From contig JABUSX010000031.1 in assembly GCA_021442545.1 (NCBI GenBank), positions 1 to 7,746 on the forward strand: a stretch of 7,746 bases of DNA, written 5' to 3'. Positions 1-6,344 of the stretch are shown here, piece by piece. Each line of letters opens with the position of its first letter. The first letter of the stretch is position 1. The DNA comes from Eubacterium sp. (GTDB lineage Bacteria; Bacillota; Clostridia; Lachnospirales; Lachnospiraceae). A program made the translations under genes and the position numbers. Below the pieces are notes generated by a model. The model was given only the letters and a program-made list of their open reading frames with translations, had not been told where the DNA came from and searched no databases.

Positions 1-1
1 T

Positions 2-211
2 AACAAGGAAAGAGACAGTACTCCGGAAGACATCAGCTCGGCTGTCTGGGCCGAAGTTGAACGGAACTGGGCCGAGGAAGATGCGGCAGCTGCGGCAGCA
101 ATTGCAGAAGAAAACTATATCGATGAAACGGCTGACGAATATTCAGATCCGTACTATGAAGAAACCTATTATGAAGATCCCTACTATGAAAATACATCGG
201 AAGGGTATTGA
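2..211 (+). CDS. C-terminal end of an unidentified protein with an acidic, Tyr-rich repeat tail (5' partial)
   Basis: The frame is open from base 2 to the TGA at 209-211 and gives 69 residues; the start lies outside the window. The visible part begins NKERDSTPEDISSAVWAEVE, continues through an Ala-rich helix-like segment with a run of six alanines, and ends in a strongly acidic, tyrosine-rich tail. In that tail three pentapeptides follow one another, DPYYE, ETYYE and DPYYE (bases 146-190), each encoded by a 15-bp unit. The composition suggests a disordered, negatively charged C-terminus. I do not recognise the family and assign no function. The next gene follows with almost no gap: a TTG at 208 even overlaps this stop, so co-transcription with the peptidase gene is likely. 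Coding is supported by the repeat preserved in this frame and by the clean stop just ahead of a recognisable gene. Confidence 0.7.
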   Translation, partial: NKERDSTPEDISSAVWAEVERNWAEEDAAAAAAIAEENYIDETADEYSDPYYEETYYEDPYYENTSEGY

Positions 212-240
212 CCGGCAGCCGTTTATGGATAAAGAAGCAT

Positions 241-246
241 AGAGGA
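241..246 (+). promoter_or_regulatory. Ribosome binding site deciding the peptidase start
   Basis: AGAGGA sits nine bases before the ATG at 256. The competing TTG at 208 has only GGAAGGG two to three bases upstream, which is too close, and the ATG at 298 has GGGGA twelve bases away. This makes 256 the best start, though not a certain one. Confidence 0.5.
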
Positions 247-255
247 AAATGCCGT

Positions 256-1407
256 ATGCGCAGAAACAGAAAAACCGTGCGGGGATACAGAGAAACGATG
301 AGTATTCGAAGCAGGGATGACAAAGATACAGAAAAAATGCCTGCTTCCGAAGAACAGAGCCGGGATGCCATTGGCAGGATTCTGGATGAAACAGAGGCAG
401 ATGCCGTGTTGATCACGGATCCGTTCAATATGCGGTATTTATCCGGATTCTGCGGTGGTGAGGGGATGCTGTATGTATCCCGTAAGCAGAAAATTCTCAT
501 AACAGATTCCCGTTACGTGGAGCAGGCCGGCCGGGAAACGGAATTTCAGGTGGTCGAAGAAAAGACCGGGCATGTCCGGACGGATATCCTCAGAGAATGT
601 CTGATGGAAGAAAGTGTTTCTGTGATCGGATATGAGGACAGGGATCTGCGCTGCCATGCGTTTTCTGTTCTTCAGGAAAAACTTCCGCAGGTGAAAGTCT
701 GGAAACCGCTGGATCAGCGTATCAGCCGTCTTCGCTCCGTAAAAACGACGGAAGAGCTGACCTGTCTGGAGAAAGCCGAGTCGATCGGGGATGCGGCTTT
801 TTCGGAAATTCCGGGCATTCTCCGGCCGGGAATGACGGAAAAGGAAGTGGCTGCGGAACTGGAATACCGTATGAAAAAGCACGGAGCAGAGGGGGTCAGT
901 TTTTCCACAATCGTGGCTTCCGGTGTTCATTCATCCATGCCGCATGCGGTTCCGACGGATAAAAAACTGGAAACCGGGGATTTTGTGACGATGGACTTCG
1001 GCTGCATGTACGAAGGATACTGCTCGGATATGACCCGGACGGTCGTGATCGGAAAGGCGTCCGATCAGCAGAACAGGATCTATGATATCGTTCTTGAGGC
1101 GCAGAAAGCCTGTCTGGATGGACTTCGGGCCGGTATTACCGGAAAAGAGGCGGATGCTCTTGCAAGAACGGTGATCTGCAAGGCGGGTTACGGAGAGTAT
1201 TTCGGTCACGGAACGGGGCATGGTGTCGGCCTGTATATCCATGAAGAACCACGTCTGTCACCGTCTGATCTGACGGTTCTGGAAGAAGGAATGGTCGTGA
1301 CGGTGGAGCCCGGGATCTATCTTCCCGGCTTCGGCGGCGTACGAATCGAAGATATGGTCGTTATCACGAAAACGGGCTGCCGAAATCTTACAAAGTCTCC
1401 GAAATAA
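256..1407 (+). CDS. Xaa-Pro aminopeptidase / proline dipeptidase, M24B family
   Basis: This is a cytoplasmic metallopeptidase that removes the N-terminal residue from peptides with proline in second position, used in peptide turnover. From the ATG at 256 it is 383 residues. The N-terminal half is the creatinase/prolidase-like domain (DAVLITDPFNMRYLSGFCGG is typical). The C-terminal half is the pita-bread catalytic domain with all five expected metal ligands visible: D247 (MDFG), D258 (SDMTRT), H322 (GHGVGLYIHEEP), E351 (VEPGIY) and E365 (RIED). H329 in HEEP matches the conserved second-shell histidine. I chose 256 because AGAGGA at 241-246 lies nine bases upstream. The frame also opens at a TTG at 208 overlapping the previous stop, and ATGs at 298 and 337 are possible. 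Family members usually start near the residues encoded around 360, so about 30 extra charged residues precede the domain. Often efp follows this gene in Firmicutes; here it does not. A prolidase cannot be excluded from sequence alone. Confidence 0.93.
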   Translation: MRRNRKTVRGYRETMSIRSRDDKDTEKMPASEEQSRDAIGRILDETEADAVLITDPFNMRYLSGFCGGEGMLYVSRKQKILITDSRYVEQAGRETEFQVVEEKTGHVRTDILRECLMEESVSVIGYEDRDLRCHAFSVLQEKLPQVKVWKPLDQRISRLRSVKTTEELTCLEKAESIGDAAFSEIPGILRPGMTEKEVAAELEYRMKKHGAEGVSFSTIVASGVHSSMPHAVPTDKKLETGDFVTMDFGCMYEGYCSDMTRTVVIGKASDQQNRIYDIVLEAQKACLDGLRAGITGKEADALARTVICKAGYGEYFGHGTGHGVGLYIHEEPRLSPSDLTVLEEGMVVTVEPGIYLPGFGGVRIEDMVVITKTGCRNLTKSPK

Positions 1408-1411
1408 CGGA

Positions 1412-1440
1412 TTGAACTTGAGATCATGTAATACTATGAT
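1412..1440 (+). promoter_or_regulatory. Sigma-A-type promoter for the purine/Mrp operon
   Basis: TTGAAC (1412-1417), a 17-base spacer, and TATGAT (1435-1440) form a near-consensus housekeeping promoter in the 68-base gap after the peptidase stop. Transcription would start near 1447, leaving a leader of roughly 29 bases before the ATG at 1476. That is too short for a purine riboswitch. I see no intrinsic terminator in this gap, so read-through from the peptidase gene is also possible. Confidence 0.6.
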
Positions 1441-1463
1441 GGACTATACCTGATGGAATGCAG

Positions 1464-1470
1464 AAAGGAG
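1464..1470 (+). promoter_or_regulatory. Ribosome binding site of the IMP cyclohydrolase gene
   Basis: AAAGGAG ends five bases before the ATG at 1476. An in-frame ATG at 1458 lies upstream of this site and has no Shine-Dalgarno sequence of its own, so 1476 is the better start. Confidence 0.75.
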
Positions 1471-1475
1471 AAGGT

Positions 1476-2186
1476 ATGAAGGATCTGAGAGAACTGTTGA
1501 AAAAGAATGCATATCCGGGCCGCGGAATCGCACTCGGACGCACGAAGGACGGCACAAAGGCGGTCATTGTATATTTTATTATGGGACGGAGTGAAAACAG
1601 CCGGAACCGTATTTTTGCAGAAGAAGGCAACGGTATCCGGACGGAAGCTTTTGATCCTTCAAAGATGAAAGATCCGAGTCTGATCATCTACGCGCCGGTG
1701 CGGGTTCCGGATGACATACACACGGTCGTTACAAACGGAGACCAGACAGATACGATCTGTGAAGGTTTTGCGGAGGGCCGTTCTTTCGATGACAGTCTGC
1801 GTACGAGAGAATTTGAGCCGGACGGTCCGAATTATACGCCGCGTATCTCAGGTCTTGTTACGGTGAAAGAAGGGAAATGCTGCTATAAGCTTTCCATACT
1901 GAAGAGCGGAGAGGGAGATCCTTCACAGTGCAGACGCTTTTTCTTTGATTATATGCCGGCACTCCCGGGGCAGGGACATTTTGTTTCGACTTATGTACAG
2001 GACGGTGATCCGCTTCCTTCTTTTGAAGGTGAACCGATCCAGATCGAAGTACCGGACGATATCGCCGTTTTTGCCGATGAGATCTGGGAAAGCCTGAATC
2101 CGGATAATAAGGTCTCATTGTTTGTACGTGGGATAGAGATCGCAACCGGGGCAACCGAGACATATATTCTGAATGTTCACAGCTGA
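1476..2186 (+). CDS. IMP cyclohydrolase, PurO-like (stand-alone form)
   Basis: The predicted enzyme closes the ring of FAICAR to give IMP, the last step of purine synthesis. The product is 236 residues and resembles the PurO-type IMP cyclohydrolase family, first known from archaea (usually near 200 residues) and also found in some Clostridia; it is unrelated to the MGS-like N-terminal domain of ordinary PurH. Recognisable stretches are YPGRGIALGRTKDG (13-26), TNGDQTDTI starting near 86, EPDGPNYTPRISG (114-126) and the C-terminal core ending in YILNVHS. No signal peptide or membrane segment is present, so it acts in the cytosol. The following gene encodes the enzyme that makes its substrate, with a 40-base gap and the same direction, which strongly supports the call. 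The gene is sometimes labelled the alternate form of IMP cyclohydrolase. I see the motifs; the reaction is inferred from family and context. Confidence 0.9.
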   Translation: MKDLRELLKKNAYPGRGIALGRTKDGTKAVIVYFIMGRSENSRNRIFAEEGNGIRTEAFDPSKMKDPSLIIYAPVRVPDDIHTVVTNGDQTDTICEGFAEGRSFDDSLRTREFEPDGPNYTPRISGLVTVKEGKCCYKLSILKSGEGDPSQCRRFFFDYMPALPGQGHFVSTYVQDGDPLPSFEGEPIQIEVPDDIAVFADEIWESLNPDNKVSLFVRGIEIATGATETYILNVHS

Positions 2187-2226
2187 TATTTTTGCAGAAG
2201 AGGAAATGAAAGGAGAACAGAGCGAA

Positions 2227-3405
2227 ATGAATGAACTGCTTTTGAAATACGGATGCAACCCGAACCAGAAACCTTCCCGGATCTACATGGCGGATCAGTC
2301 TGACCTTCCGCTGACCGTTCTGAGCGGAAAACCGGGTTATATCAACTTTATGGATGCCCTGAACGGATGGCAGCTTGTGCGTGATCTGAAGAAGGCGACC
2401 GGGCTTCCGGCAGCGGCTTCTTTCAAGCATGTTTCTCCGGCCGGTGCAGCGGTAGGTCTGCCGCTGACAGATACCCTGAAGAAGATCTACTGGATCGAGG
2501 ATGCAGGAGAGCTTTCTCCTCTGGCCTGTGCCTATGCGCGTGCACGCGGCGCCGACCGTATGTCTTCTTTCGGAGATTTTATTTCTCTTTCTGATGTCTG
2601 CGATGCAGATACGGCATCATTGATCCGTCGTGAGGTTTCCGACGGCGTCATCGCACCGGGATTTACCGATGAAGCACTGGAGATTCTCAGTCAGAAGAAA
2701 AACGGAAATTATGTGGCGATTCAGATCGATGAAAACTACGTTCCGGAACCCCTGGAAAAACGTCAGATCTACGGCATTACTTTTGAACAGGGACGTCAGG
2801 AGCTTCCGATCGACGATGCGCTGCTTTCCAATATTGTGACCGCAAATAAGGATCTGACAGAGGCAGCGGCACGGGATCTGAAGATCGCCCTGATTACTCT
2901 GAAATATACGCAGTCCAATTCGGTCTGTTTCGTAAAAGACGGCCAGGCGATCGGTGTCGGAGCCGGACAGCAGTCCCGCGTGCATTGTACAAGACTTGCC
3001 GGTTCGAAAGCAGATAACTGGTGGCTGCGTCAGAGTCCGCAGGTGCTGGGGCTTCCTTTCCTTGAAGGAATCCGCCGTGCAGAACGGGATAATGCCATTG
3101 ATGTTTACATCGGAGCAGAGTATCAGGATGTTCTGGCAGAAGGTGCCTGGCAGAAAGTGTTCAGGGAAAAACCGGCCGTATTTACAGAAGAAGAGAAACG
3201 TGCGTGGCTTGATACGCTTACGGATGTTGCACTCGGTTCCGATGCGTTCTTCCCCTTCTCCGACAATATCGAACGTGCGAAGAAGAGCGGTGTGCGCTAT
3301 ATTGCAGAGCCGGGCGGATCGGTGCGTGATGACGATGTGATTGCCTGCTGCGATAAGTACAACATGGTCATGTCCTTTACAGGCATCCGTCTGTTCCATC
3401 ATTAA
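2227..3405 (+). CDS. purH: Phosphoribosylaminoimidazolecarboxamide (AICAR) formyltransferase, stand-alone
   Basis: This enzyme transfers a formyl group from 10-formyltetrahydrofolate to AICAR, giving FAICAR, the substrate of the cyclohydrolase encoded just upstream. The product is 392 residues, against roughly 510-530 for fused PurH: the N-terminal MGS-like cyclohydrolase domain is absent, and the protein starts directly at MNELLLKYGCNPNQKPSRIY. Signature parts of the AICARFT domain are intact: the catalytic Lys-His pair K67-H68 in FKHVSPAGAA, N231 in YTQSNSV, the GAGQQSRVHCTRLAG segment, DAFFPFSDNI (339-348) and the C-terminal TGIRLFHH. I chose the ATG at 2227, which has AAGGAG at 2209-2214 about twelve bases upstream and matches the family start; the frame is open further up, through 2206 and 2173, where it would overlap the upstream gene. 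The symbol purH is used here only for the formyltransferase half. Confidence 0.95.
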   Translation: MNELLLKYGCNPNQKPSRIYMADQSDLPLTVLSGKPGYINFMDALNGWQLVRDLKKATGLPAAASFKHVSPAGAAVGLPLTDTLKKIYWIEDAGELSPLACAYARARGADRMSSFGDFISLSDVCDADTASLIRREVSDGVIAPGFTDEALEILSQKKNGNYVAIQIDENYVPEPLEKRQIYGITFEQGRQELPIDDALLSNIVTANKDLTEAAARDLKIALITLKYTQSNSVCFVKDGQAIGVGAGQQSRVHCTRLAGSKADNWWLRQSPQVLGLPFLEGIRRAERDNAIDVYIGAEYQDVLAEGAWQKVFREKPAVFTEEEKRAWLDTLTDVALGSDAFFPFSDNIERAKKSGVRYIAEPGGSVRDDDVIACCDKYNMVMSFTGIRLFHH

Positions 3406-3427
3406 AATAATCGGGAGATACAGCAGT

Positions 3428-4195
3428 ATGAATGAAGAATTTCGCGCTGAAGAAAACGCATATTCCAACATAGGGCATGTCATCGGTGTCATAAGCGGCA
3501 AAGGCGGCGTGGGAAAATCTATGGTCACCGCATCTCTTGCCAATGCGATGGCACTGCAGGGCTTCCGGGTCGGCGTGCTTGATGCGGACATTACGGGTCC
3601 GTCCATTCCGAAGATGTACGGCCTCTCCGGAACGGTGGATGCAGATGAAAACGGAATGTATCCGGCAGAGACGGCGAACGGGATTGCCGTCATGTCTGTC
3701 AACCTTCTGCTGCCTGGCGAGGAGGAACCGGTGATCTGGCGCGGACCGGTTATCGGAAATATGGTCAAACAGTTCTGGACGGATGTTATCTGGGGACAGA
3801 TGGATTATCTATTTGTGGATATGCCGCCCGGAACGGGAGATGTGCCGCTGACGGTTTTTCAGTCCCTTCCTGTTGACGGAGTAGTGCTTGTGACCTCTCC
3901 CCAGGATCTGGTGCGGATGATCGTGGCAAAGGCTCTGAATATGTCCCGGATGATGGAAATACCCGTACTGGGCATGATCGAAAATTACAGTTATATGTCC
4001 TGTCCGCACTGCGGAGAAAAGCTGTATCCGTTTGGTGAAAGTCATCTGGATGAAATTTCTTCTTCGTACAACGTTCCGATCCTGGGGCGTATTCCGGTCG
4101 ATCCGGAACTTGCGAAGGCAGCTGATGCAGGAGAGTTTGCGGGGGTAAGCAGTACAGTTCTGGATGATGCTGTCATCCGTCTGCGTGAACTGTAA
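3428..4195 (+). CDS. mrp: Mrp/ApbC/NBP35-type Fe-S cluster carrier ATPase
   Basis: This is a cytosolic deviant-Walker P-loop ATPase that binds Fe-S clusters at a dimer interface and passes them to apoproteins. The product has 255 residues. GKGGVGKS is at 24-31, following the typical HVIGVISGKGG strand; the conserved VDMPPGTGDVPLT block begins near 130, with D131 in the Walker B position; and the hallmark CxxC is C192-P-H-C195 in MSCPHCGEK. The N-terminal DUF59 domain of longer Mrp proteins is absent, as in many clostridial forms, and no N-terminal cysteine cluster is present. The start at 3428 has GGGAG at 3413-3417; the frame is open to 3341 but that would lie inside the formyltransferase gene. 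A 22-base gap joins it to the formyltransferase gene, so it is probably the last gene of the purine unit. ParA/MinD proteins share the fold, but the CPHC motif and MPPGTGD block fit Mrp. Confidence 0.95.
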   Translation: MNEEFRAEENAYSNIGHVIGVISGKGGVGKSMVTASLANAMALQGFRVGVLDADITGPSIPKMYGLSGTVDADENGMYPAETANGIAVMSVNLLLPGEEEPVIWRGPVIGNMVKQFWTDVIWGQMDYLFVDMPPGTGDVPLTVFQSLPVDGVVLVTSPQDLVRMIVAKALNMSRMMEIPVLGMIENYSYMSCPHCGEKLYPFGESHLDEISSSYNVPILGRIPVDPELAKAADAGEFAGVSSTVLDDAVIRLREL

Positions 4196-4224
4196 GGCAC
4201 AGAAAAAAATCAGAAAACGAGAGC

Positions 4225-4255
4225 AGAGAGACGGTGAGAAAGAAACCGTCTCTTT
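4225..4255 (+). terminator. Hairpin after mrp, possible weak intrinsic terminator
   Basis: An 11-bp inverted repeat (4225-4235 with 4245-4255, core AGAGACGGT/ACCGTCTCT, one G-U pair) has a nine-base purine loop. It starts 29 bases after the mrp stop, which is the right place for an operon end. The trailing T run is short (CTCTTTG), partly inside the stem and followed by GCGCG, so as a Rho-independent terminator it is weak. It could instead be an RNA-stabilising hairpin. Confidence 0.45.
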
Positions 4256-4351
4256 GCGCGATAAGACTGCCCTGCGGCCACCGTGCTCGTACGGCTTTTC
4301 TGTAAATGTGAAAAAAATATGAAGAACAGATGACAAAAACGAACAAAATAT

Positions 4352-4381
4352 TTGACAAACCATGTCCAATCGATGTATTCT
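4352..4381 (+). promoter_or_regulatory. Sigma-A-type promoter for thrS
   Basis: A perfect -35 hexamer TTGACA (4352-4357) follows an A-rich stretch. The best -10 is TATTCT (4376-4381), matching four of six consensus bases at 18-base spacing. Transcription would then start near 4388, immediately before the GGAGGAG ribosome binding site, leaving a leader of about 15 bases and no room for a regulatory RNA. The -35 is strong and the -10 is only fair. Confidence 0.5.
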
Positions 4382-4388
4382 CGACTGT

Positions 4389-4395
4389 GGAGGAG
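4389..4395 (+). promoter_or_regulatory. Ribosome binding site of thrS
   Basis: GGAGGAG lies seven bases before the ATG at 4403. It rules out the TTG at 4352, in the same open frame, as the start, because that codon is part of the promoter -35 hexamer. Confidence 0.8.
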
Positions 4396-4402
4396 TAACA
4401 AT

Positions 4403-6325
4403 ATGATCATTACATTAAAAGATGGCTCTACAAAGGAATATGACAACCCTGTCACTGTCTATGAGGTAGCCTCTGACCTGTCCGAAGGACTGGCACGTAT
4501 GGCAGCAGCCGGTGAGGTGGACGGAGAAATCTGTGATCTGAGAACAGTTCTGGACAAAGACTGCAGCCTGCAGATCCATACGTATCAGGATGAAGCAGGA
4601 CTGGCAGCGTATCGTCATACTACATCGCATGTTATGGCACAGGCTATCAAGCGTCTGTGGCCGGATGCAAAGCTGGCGATCGGTCCTTCAATTGCAAATG
4701 GCTTCTATTATGATATTGACCGGGAAGGCGGTTTTGTTCCGGATGATCTCGGAAAGATCGAAGCCGAAATGAAAAAAATCATAAAAGAAGGTTTTTCGCT
4801 CCGGCGCTTCACGCTTCCGAGAAATGAGGCGATCGCCTTCATGAAGGAAAAAGAAGAACCGTACAAGGTAGAACTGATCGAGGATCTTCCCGAGGACGCA
4901 CAGATCAGTTTTTACGAGCAGGGGGAATTTACCGATCTCTGCGCCGGTCCGCATCTGGAAAATGTGAAGCCGATCAAAGCATTCAAGCTGACAAGTCTTG
5001 CAGGTGCCTACTGGCGGGGCAGTGAAAAGAACAAGATGCTGACCCGTATCTATGGTACGGCATTCCCGAAGAAAGCTCAGCTGGACGAGTATCTTACGAT
5101 GCTGGAAGAAGCAAAGAAGCGTGACCACAGAAGGCTCGGCCGTGAGATGGGTCTCTTTATGATGCACGATGCAGGACCCGGATTCCCGTTCTTTCTTCCG
5201 AAAGGCATGCTCCTGAAGAATGCTCTGCTGGATTACTGGCGGGATATCCATCTTCGGAATGACTATGTTGAGATCTCAACGCCGGTCATTCTGAGCCGGA
5301 CGCTCTGGGAAACATCCGGGCACTGGGATCATTATAAGGAAAATATGTATACGACGGTGATCGACGGGGAGGATTATGCGGTAAAACCGATGAACTGCCC
5401 GGGATCGATCCTCGTATACCAGCAGGAGCCCCACTCCTATCGGGATCTTCCGCTTCGTTACGGAGAATGTGGTCTCGTTCACAGGCATGAAAAATCCGGA
5501 GAACTTCACGGACTGATGCGTGTGCGCTGTTTTACGCAGGATGATGCGCATATTTACATGACCAGAGAGCAGACCAAAGATGAGATCAAACGGGTTGCTC
5601 GTCTGATCGATGAGGTCTATAAGCTCTTTGGATTCCAGTATTTTGTGGAATTGTCCACGAGGCCGGAAAACTCCATGGGATCCGATGAAGACTGGGAACT
5701 GGCAACAGATGCCCTGCGTGATGCCCTTGATGAAATGGGTCTGGAATATATTGTAAACGAAGGCGACGGTGCCTTCTACGGACCGAAGATCGATTTCCAT
5801 CTGAGGGATTCTCTCGGAAGAACCTGGCAGTGCGGAACGATTCAGCTGGATTTCCAGCTGCCGCAGCGCTTTGAGCTGGAATACATCGGAGCAGACGGCG
5901 AAAAGCATCGTCCGATCATGATCCATCGTGTATGCTTTGGATCGGTTGAACGTTTTATCGGCATTCTGATCGAGCATTTTGCCGGTGCGTTCCCGGCCTG
6001 GCTCTCTCCGGTGCAGGTGCGTATCCTGCCTATTTCAGAAAAGTATATGGACTACGCACGGACAATAAAAGATAAACTGGTGGATGCCCATATCCGCACG
6101 GAACTGGATGAACGTTCCGAAAAGATCGGCTATAAGATCCGCGAAGCACAGAATGCAAAGATCCCGTATATGCTGGTCGTGGGACAAAAGGAAGAAGAAA
6201 ACGGGCTGGTTTCGGTCCGTCTGCGTCACGGAGGAGATCAGGGACAGATGGATCCGGATGCCTTTATCGCGCAGCTCAAAGAAGAAATAGAAACAAAACG
6301 TCTGCCTGATGCACGCGTCGAGTAA
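4403..6325 (+). CDS. thrS: Threonyl-tRNA synthetase
   Basis: This class II synthetase charges tRNA-Thr with threonine in the cytosol. At 640 residues it is full length. The order is a TGS domain (about 1-62, starting MIITLKDGSTKEYDNPVTVY), the editing domain that clears Ser-tRNA-Thr (about 63-225) with its four key residues H72, H76, C180 and H184 (HTTSH and CAGPH), the catalytic core (about 240-535), and the anticodon-binding domain (about 540-640). The three zinc ligands that recognise threonine are present: C332 in MNCPG, H383 in DDAHIY and H508 in MIHRV. The class II motif 2 region reads HRHEKSGELHGLMRVR. Residue 334 onward reads PGS where E. coli has PGH, and RCF replaces RGF in motif 2; the rest of the core is ordinary, so activity is expected. 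The gene begins a new unit with its own promoter, and the next gene starts 19 bases after the stop. No T-box leader is visible. Confidence 0.98.
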   Translation: MIITLKDGSTKEYDNPVTVYEVASDLSEGLARMAAAGEVDGEICDLRTVLDKDCSLQIHTYQDEAGLAAYRHTTSHVMAQAIKRLWPDAKLAIGPSIANGFYYDIDREGGFVPDDLGKIEAEMKKIIKEGFSLRRFTLPRNEAIAFMKEKEEPYKVELIEDLPEDAQISFYEQGEFTDLCAGPHLENVKPIKAFKLTSLAGAYWRGSEKNKMLTRIYGTAFPKKAQLDEYLTMLEEAKKRDHRRLGREMGLFMMHDAGPGFPFFLPKGMLLKNALLDYWRDIHLRNDYVEISTPVILSRTLWETSGHWDHYKENMYTTVIDGEDYAVKPMNCPGSILVYQQEPHSYRDLPLRYGECGLVHRHEKSGELHGLMRVRCFTQDDAHIYMTREQTKDEIKRVARLIDEVYKLFGFQYFVELSTRPENSMGSDEDWELATDALRDALDEMGLEYIVNEGDGAFYGPKIDFHLRDSLGRTWQCGTIQLDFQLPQRFELEYIGADGEKHRPIMIHRVCFGSVERFIGILIEHFAGAFPAWLSPVQVRILPISEKYMDYARTIKDKLVDAHIRTELDERSEKIGYKIREAQNAKIPYMLVVGQKEEENGLVSVRLRHGGDQGQMDPDAFIAQLKEEIETKRLPDARVE

Positions 6326-6332
6326 AAAATGA

Positions 6333-6338
6333 AGGGAG
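6333..6338 (+). promoter_or_regulatory. Ribosome binding site of the gene after thrS
   Basis: AGGGAG lies six bases before the ATG at 6345 and only a few bases after the thrS stop. It fixes the start and suggests co-transcription and probable translational coupling with thrS. Confidence 0.75.
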
Positions 6339-6344
6339 TATCTC

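Larger units (their letters stand above)
4196..4402 (+). other. Intergenic region between mrp and thrS
   Basis: These 207 bases hold the hairpin at 4225-4255, an A/T-rich stretch from about 4299 and the TTGACA promoter near 4352. I see no small gene with a ribosome binding site. I looked for the conserved T-box element (AGGGTGGNACCGCG-like), expected in the leader of many Firmicute thrS genes, and do not find it. One further weak pairing, ACGGTG at 4231-4236 with CACCGT at 4279-4284, could compete with the hairpin. Confidence 0.6.

Noticed and set aside
57..242. Plus-strand open frame overlapping the first partial gene and the peptidase start
   Set aside because: Its product is basic, low-complexity sequence arising from the frame-shifted reading of the YYE repeat region. 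The frame starting at base 2 gives the regular repeats and a stop just ahead of the next gene.
2617..3768. 383-codon minus-strand open frame opposite the formyltransferase and mrp genes
   Set aside because: It crosses two genes whose + strand products have intact catalytic motifs. Its protein shows no recognisable domain and its openness follows from the codon bias of the sense strand.
4202..4255. The hairpin as a minus-strand terminator using the poly-A stretch at 4202-4209
   Set aside because: On the minus strand the T run would lie about 15 bases after the stem, too far for a canonical terminator, and no minus-strand gene is seen nearby.
4281..4300. Second hairpin (CCGT/ACGG followed by CTTTTC) as a terminator
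   Set aside because: The stem has only four base pairs and the T run is short, so I cannot separate it from chance.
5384..5407. MNCPGS instead of MNCPGH in the threonyl-tRNA synthetase as a sign of altered activity
   Set aside because: The zinc-binding cysteine is kept, together with H383, H508 and the four editing residues. I see no reason to call the enzyme inactive.
5276..5977. Minus-strand open frame inside thrS, with similar ones at 439-930 and 1858-2430
   Set aside because: Each lies wholly or mostly opposite a well-supported gene and has no recognisable motif.
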